From contig JAFQEJ010000043.1 of NCBI GenBank assembly GCA_017399105.1, forward strand, positions 1-45,448: a DNA stretch of 45,448 nucleotides. The letters run 5' to 3'. Below, piece after piece: positions 41,892-45,448 of this stretch. The stretch is from Clostridia bacterium. GTDB taxonomy: Bacteria; Bacillota; Clostridia; Oscillospirales; CAG-272. The notes beneath the pieces are model-generated. The model was given only the letters and a program-made list of their open reading frames with translations. It was not told where the DNA came from and ran no database searches. A program made the translations under genes and the position numbers. The stretch's first letter is position 1; the number at the start of each line of letters is the position of its first letter.

Positions 41892-42664
41892 GATATCAGT
41901 GATTTTCCTTCCCATGCGGGGTCGGGATTGACACCCATGATTTGAGCGATTGTGGGAGCCAGATCGAGAATGGATACATTCTCAAGAACCTTTCCCGCCG
42001 CGAATTTCTTGCCGTGGAAAAACATGGGGATGGTAGTATCCTCGGGGAGTGCGGTTCCGTGAATTCGGTCGTGTCCGCCATGGTCTGCGGTAACAATGAC
42101 GGTATATTCGTCTCCAACCGCTTCAATGACGCGCTTTACATTATCGATTGCGCAGAAAATGTAGGAGAGGTAGGTCTCGGTCATCCAACCGTTGTCATGA
42201 CCGCCTTTTTCGTCGGTTTCCACCATGTAGAGGAAAACAAAATCGGGCTTGAATGTGGGAATATCGCGAAGTGCCCTGTCGGTCAGCACACCGTCCGAAT
42301 GCTCTGCTGTATAGGCATTGAGATAATCTGCGGCAATGAGAGAGCCGGGGCGGGAAATATCGCGGAGATTTTCCCAGCCGTAATACATGGTGCTTTTGCC
42401 GCCAGCGTTTTTGATTTGCTCAAACAGTCCGTTCAGGGGGCGTACCATAGGCATGTAGTTGTTGGTTATAATGCCGTGACGTTCTGGCGGTACGCTGTGG
42501 AACATGGACATATGGCAGGGAAGAGTCACAGAGGGCATCACTGTTTTTGCTGTGAGAGTATAGGAGCCTGTCTTCATAAGCTCTTCCACAAAAGGATTAC
42601 CGCATTTCGATACGCCGTCGGGACGCATGCCGTCGATCGATACAAGAATTACTTTGTTTTCCAT
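41888..42664 (-). CDS. Alkaline-phosphatase-superfamily phosphodiesterase-like enzyme
   Basis: Encodes 258 residues with no signal peptide. The metal-binding residues of the superfamily are visible: Asp in VSIDGMRPDG (near 10), a Thr nucleophile context SVTLPCHMSMF, then ETDEKGGHDNGW and TADHGGHDRIHG. It resembles type I phosphodiesterase/nucleotide pyrophosphatase proteins, shorter than most (about 400 residues). The substrate is unknown. The start at 42664 has AGGTGA at 7 nt. It is the first gene of the operon with the AEC transporter. Confidence 0.85.
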   Translation of the reverse strand: MENKVILVSIDGMRPDGVSKCGNPFVEELMKTGSYTLTAKTVMPSVTLPCHMSMFHSVPPERHGIITNNYMPMVRPLNGLFEQIKNAGGKSTMYYGWENLRDISRPGSLIAADYLNAYTAEHSDGVLTDRALRDIPTFKPDFVFLYMVETDEKGGHDNGWMTETYLSYIFCAIDNVKRVIEAVGDEYTVIVTADHGGHDRIHGTALPEDTTIPMFFHGKKFAAGKVLENVSILDLAPTIAQIMGVNPDPAWEGKSLIS

Positions 42665-42704
42665 TTTATTCACCTGATCTATATTATTTAGGCTTACTTC
42701 ACCT

Positions 42705-42733
42705 ATTTTAGCAGGGAGTATATTGGATGTCAA
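42705..42733 (-). promoter_or_regulatory. Promoter of the phosphatase-AEC operon
   Basis: On the minus strand a perfect TTGACA (42728-42733), a 17-bp spacer and TAAAAT (42705-42710). Confidence 0.83.
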
Positions 42734-42762
42734 GTGAATCTGAAATATTTCCATATAAGAAA

Positions 42763-42804
42763 AAGGGATTGTCGCATTGACATGCTACAGTCCCTTGAAT
42801 ATTG
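42763..42804 (-). repeat. Truncated copy of the structured repeat, terminator-like
   Basis: Contains a stem (AAGGGA-TGT-GCA / TGC-ACA-TCCCTT, mismatches between the blocks) followed by ATATTGATTTTA. This matches hairpin 3 plus the junction arm of the long repeat; the rest is missing. It lies at the 3' end of the glycerol-1-phosphate dehydrogenase gene. Confidence 0.7.
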
Positions 42805-42807
42805 ATT

Positions 42808-44067
42808 TTATTTCACTTTGATCATATTCTGCATTCTCAGCAGCGTCAGGCGGCGTCTCATGAATGGTGAATATTTCACGCATTCATCGAAGAGCTGCTG
42901 CGGCTTTCCAATGTCAGCCAGCGTCATTTTGCATCCGGCTTTCTGCATAGCATCGCGGCAGATCTCATATGACGGTACACTGCGGATGATTTCGCGGATT
43001 TTGGGCCAAAGTGCACGCAGCTTTTCGGGGGCGACCTCATCGGTCACTGTATTTGGTTCGTTGAGCGCTCTTACGTCATCAGCCATTTCGTTGTAGTATG
43101 CGTACACTTGTTTCCAGTCTATTTCTTCCCGCCTGGCTTCTATCTCTTCATGCTCGGCAAGAAAATTATAATACTTCAGCATTTCTAAAGTACAAACTCC
43201 CACATCATGTCCATGAAAATTGGGGATAATTCCATCGCGCAGCTCGACACACTCAATCAGATGGGAGATTATATGTTCAGATCCGCTGGCAGGACGCGAA
43301 TTTTGTGCGAAGCTCATGCCTATTCCTGTCTTTAACAGTGCCTCGAAAATCTTTCCGGCTGTATATTCGTCTTCCACCGTAACGCGGTCAGACATTTCCA
43401 TCAGCTCATCCACAGCAGAGCGTGTCAGAGCTGCGATTCTCTCGCAATAATATTCTCCGGTTAGCAGTGCGGAAATTTGCCAGTCCACAAGTCCAATATA
43501 TTTGGCGATCATATCTCCGAAGCCGGCAGATTTTAACTCAGCAGGGGCAGATGCAAGTATTTTTGTGTCTCCAATTATGACTTCCGGACTTTTTGCAGGG
43601 TAGCTGGCTTTGAATCCGTTTGCAACGATGGGTGAGCTGTAGGATGCGAAGCCGTCCATTGAGGGAGCAGTTGCAAAAATACAGAGCTTTTTATTCTGAC
43701 GTGCAGCGGCAAGACGGCATGGATCGTTGACAGAGCCGGTTCCTACAGACAGAATAGAAATGTCACGGTTTTTGATCAGTGTTTCAAGTTCTTCTACGTG
43801 CTCCATGCGAGCGACTCGGAGATAATCGTATAATTTGAATTCAACATTAAAGCCATGCAGGCTTTCTACAATGCCATCTGCGGCTTTGATTGTGTTGACA
43901 TCCGCGACGAGGAGAAGATTTTTTGAAAAAAAATTCTCTTGAAGAATTTTTCCGACTTCATGTACGATTCCGGATGTGATGCGAACATCCTTGATTGCAG
44001 TCTCATGTACTCTGCCGCAGGGGCACTCTTTTTGAAAGTCTTTGATGATATTCAGAATTTCTGACAT
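42808..44067 (-). CDS. AraM/EgsA-type glycerol-1-phosphate dehydrogenase
   Basis: Encodes 419 residues. Motifs of the iron-containing dehydrogenase superfamily are present: NAD site VGTGSVNDPCRLA, SMDGFASYSSP, GFGDMIAKYIGLVDW with the metal Asp, and metal His residues in GSEHIISH and FHGHDVG. The family (EgsA/AraM) makes sn-glycerol-1-phosphate from dihydroxyacetone phosphate in archaea and some Bacillota; another sugar-phosphate reductase role is possible. The start at 44067 has GGGAGA at 6 nt. It is monocistronic, from a perfect promoter, with a possible operator in the leader. Confidence 0.85.
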   Translation of the reverse strand: MSEILNIIKDFQKECPCGRVHETAIKDVRITSGIVHEVGKILQENFFSKNLLLVADVNTIKAADGIVESLHGFNVEFKLYDYLRVARMEHVEELETLIKNRDISILSVGTGSVNDPCRLAAARQNKKLCIFATAPSMDGFASYSSPIVANGFKASYPAKSPEVIIGDTKILASAPAELKSAGFGDMIAKYIGLVDWQISALLTGEYYCERIAALTRSAVDELMEMSDRVTVEDEYTAGKIFEALLKTGIGMSFAQNSRPASGSEHIISHLIECVELRDGIIPNFHGHDVGVCTLEMLKYYNFLAEHEEIEARREEIDWKQVYAYYNEMADDVRALNEPNTVTDEVAPEKLRALWPKIREIIRSVPSYEICRDAMQKAGCKMTLADIGKPQQLFDECVKYSPFMRRRLTLLRMQNMIKVK

Positions 44068-44092
44068 AATATTCTCCCTAAAATAAAAATGC

Positions 44093-44110
44093 CAAAACAC
44101 ATTTGTTTTG
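44093..44110 (-). promoter_or_regulatory. Candidate operator in the glycerol-1-phosphate dehydrogenase leader
   Basis: CAAAACA-4 nt-TGTTTTG is a perfect 7-bp-arm palindrome between the promoter and the start codon. A repressor site is plausible; no regulator was identified. Confidence 0.45.
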
Positions 44111-44133
44111 ACATTCTCCGTTACTCCAGTGTT

Positions 44134-44162
44134 ATTATAGCATTATTTCTTATTTCTGTCAA
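44134..44162 (-). promoter_or_regulatory. Promoter of the glycerol-1-phosphate dehydrogenase gene
   Basis: On the minus strand perfect TTGACA (44157-44162), a 17-bp spacer and perfect TATAAT (44134-44139). Confidence 0.92.
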
Positions 44163-44191
44163 GCATATGGACGTATTTTGGAACTTTTATG

Positions 44192-44200
44192 TGTTATAAT
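44192..44200 (+). promoter_or_regulatory. Extended -10 promoter of the small lipoprotein gene (paralog 2)
   Basis: TGTTATAAT matches an extended -10 (TG-n-TATAAT). No good -35 is visible. It lies about 35 nt before the GTG start of the lipoprotein gene. Confidence 0.6.
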
Positions 44201-44235
44201 CGTCTTATTATCAATCTATATGAAAGGGGCATCTT

Positions 44236-44703
44236 GTGAAAAGATTATTTTCTCTGATAGTTTGCTTGTTTTCCATGTTTTTAGCCTCATGTTTAAGCAC
44301 CGGTTCTAATCTGGAAAACGAAGAATTTCTACTAAGTGGTCATTTTCTTCGAATCAATGAAGATCTCTGTATTCTTGTTCTGGACGAGGAAACACGTGAA
44401 GTCTATCCGGATGATATTTATATGAAGCTTTTGACTGATCATTCATTTGTGGAGGATGACAAGCAGGTAAGTCTTGACGATTTTTCTGACGGTGATCTCA
44501 TTGGTGTCAATTGTTTGACAATTTCGGATTTGTCTCCGAGAGTGATTGATGTACTTGGAGTTAAATTGTTAGAAGAAGGAAGTATTTCTGATATTGACTT
44601 TGATGCTTTTTCTTGTCTTGAGGTCGATTTGAATACAAGTGATATTGAACGAACGGTCCTCGATATGGTCGCAAGGTTGAATGGTGTTAGTCAGAAATCG
44701 TAA
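44236..44703 (+). CDS. Small lipoprotein, function unknown (paralog 2)
   Basis: Encodes 155 residues. The start is GTG with AAAGGGG upstream. The signal peptide ends in LASC. The mature part resembles paralog 1 (40546-40908): SDGDLIGVN aligned with SSGDLIEID, and LLEEGSISDIDF with IVEEGSLSDVDS. Codon use is noticeably AT-richer (many TTT, TCT and GAT codons) than in the rest of the window. This may reflect acquisition or relaxed selection. Confidence 0.75.
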   Translation: MKRLFSLIVCLFSMFLASCLSTGSNLENEEFLLSGHFLRINEDLCILVLDEETREVYPDDIYMKLLTDHSFVEDDKQVSLDDFSDGDLIGVNCLTISDLSPRVIDVLGVKLLEEGSISDIDFDAFSCLEVDLNTSDIERTVLDMVARLNGVSQKS

Positions 44704-44721
44704 TATCATTAATTAAATGAT

Positions 44722-44766
44722 AACGGAGATTCAAATGATAATGTTATTATCATTTGAATCTCCGTT
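44722..44766. terminator. Long perfect hairpin terminator
   Basis: A perfect 20-bp stem (arms 44722-44741 and 44747-44766, 5-nt loop) is followed on the plus strand by a short T-run. It terminates the lipoprotein gene and probably also the minus-strand tRNA-Met, whose 3' end is 2 nt away. No coding overlap is seen. Confidence 0.9.
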
Positions 44767-44768
44767 TT

Positions 44769-44845
44769 TGGTGGGCCATCAAGGACTCGAACCTTGGACC
44801 GACCGGTTATGAGCCGGTTGCTCTAACCAACTGAGCTAATGGCCC
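44769..44845 (-). tRNA. tRNA-Met (anticodon CAT)
   Basis: A 77-nt cloverleaf with acceptor GGGCCAT/ATGGCCC, encoded CCA and anticodon loop CTCATAA. It looks like an elongator tRNA-Met; the CAT anticodon could also be a lysidine-modified Ile2 tRNA, which sequence alone cannot settle. Confidence 0.93.
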
Positions 44846-44917
44846 TTTATGTGAAATCAAATACGGGGTTAGCTTTACAACTATATGTGCAACATATTTC
44901 CTATTTGATTTATAAGG

Positions 44918-44945
44918 CATAAAAGCAAGTCTTACGACTTGCTTT
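44918..44945 (-). terminator. Terminator of tRNA-Asn
   Basis: A perfect 10-bp stem (AAAGCAAGTC/GACTTGCTTT, TTAC loop) lies just past the tRNA-Asn 3' end; on the minus strand it is followed by TTAT. Confidence 0.82.
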
Positions 44946-44949
44946 ATTT

Positions 44950-45025
44950 TGGCTCCCCCTGCTGGACTCGAACCAGCGACACCCTGATTAACAGTCAGGT
45001 GCTCTACCGACTGAGCTAAGGAGGA
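44950..45025 (-). tRNA. tRNA-Asn (anticodon GTT)
   Basis: A 76-nt cloverleaf with acceptor TCCTCCT/AGGGGGA, encoded CCA and anticodon loop CTGTTAA. It is bracketed by terminators on both sides, so it has its own promoter, not clearly identified. Confidence 0.97.
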
Positions 45026-45034
45026 ATGTATTGT

Positions 45035-45064
45035 AAAAACAGCAGAGTGAAATCACTCTGCTGT
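45035..45064 (-). terminator. Terminator of the tRNA-Lys/5S/5S unit
   Basis: An 11-12-bp perfect stem (ACAGCAGAGTG/CACTCTGCTGT) follows the 5S copy at 45071 and is followed on the minus strand by TTTTTA. Confidence 0.9.
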
Positions 45065-45070
45065 AAGATG

Positions 45071-45184
<114 letters not shown>

Positions 45185-45223
45185 CTTGTCAGCACTCTCG
45201 TACTGACTGCTTCTCAGCAGATG

Positions 45224-45337
<114 letters not shown>

Positions 45338-45340
45338 CTT

Positions 45341-45416
45341 TGGTGCACCTTCAGGGATTCGAACCCGGGACCCACTGATTAAGAGTCAGTTGCTCTACCA
45401 ACTGAGCTAAAGGTGC
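45341..45416 (-). tRNA. tRNA-Lys (anticodon CTT)
   Basis: A 76-nt cloverleaf with acceptor GCACCTT/AAGGTGC, encoded CCA and anticodon loop CTCTTAA. It is the first gene of the Lys-5S-5S unit in this window; its promoter would lie at the window edge or beyond. Confidence 0.97.
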
Positions 45417-45448
45417 ATACCCTGATCGGTATTTTTTGCTTGTTTTCC

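Overview
The window is a chromosomal segment of a low-to-mid GC Bacillota, most likely an anaerobic gut-type Clostridia (Oscillospirales/Christensenellales-like). The signs are spoVG, a YerC/TrpR-like regulator, a TSCPD protein, a fused alpha/beta E1 dehydrogenase, Firmicutes-type Shine-Dalgarno sites and near-consensus sigma-A promoters. The genus cannot be named from sequence alone. No phage, transposase, CRISPR array or 16S/23S gene is visible. Both ends carry tRNA plus 5S rRNA clusters on the minus strand.

Layout. 1-430: tRNA-Val, tRNA-Asp, tRNA-Phe and a 5S cut by the window edge, with a consensus promoter. 470-2531: hslO (Hsp33), a SAM methyltransferase and a YerC-like regulator. 2621-9948: a 2-oxoacid (pyruvate- or acetoin-type) dehydrogenase operon in the order DeoR regulator, E2, E3, fused E1, terminator, lipoate ligase. 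10014-12825: a large lipoprotein made of two tandem repeats. 13084-15911: murC, spoVG and a YihY membrane protein. 16191-22973: a carbohydrate block with a GH78-like rhamnosidase, a GxGYxYP-like protein and an unrecognised glycosidase-like protein. 23072-27738: a metabolic operon with a prephenate-dehydratase-like protein, birA, a short URO-D-like protein, a TSCPD protein and phosphoglucomutase. 28049-33717 (plus strand): HtrA protease, a two-component system and HtpG, which is a cell-envelope and protein-quality stress block. 33857-36184: an AraC regulator divergent from a BNR_4-type protein, with a 30-bp-period direct repeat between them. 36272-44703: a 960-residue lipoprotein, a URO-D family protein, two related small lipoproteins, an AEC transporter, an alkaline-phosphatase-superfamily enzyme and an AraM/EgsA-type glycerol-1-phosphate dehydrogenase. 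44722-45416: tRNA-Met, tRNA-Asn, two 5S genes and tRNA-Lys, with terminators between units.

The most unusual feature is a family of about 160-bp structured intergenic repeats. There are three full copies (12916, 15943 and 33732) and at least four short derivatives, nearly all at gene 3' ends. Each full copy can fold into three hairpins plus a three-way junction, and the copies differ by paired substitutions that keep the stems. One copy supplies the last 11 codons and stop of the AraC gene. Other leads are a Cys/His-rich insert in HtpG, the AraC/BNR_4 regulatory region, a terminator placed directly before the lipoate ligase gene, and several genes of unknown function in carbohydrate contexts.
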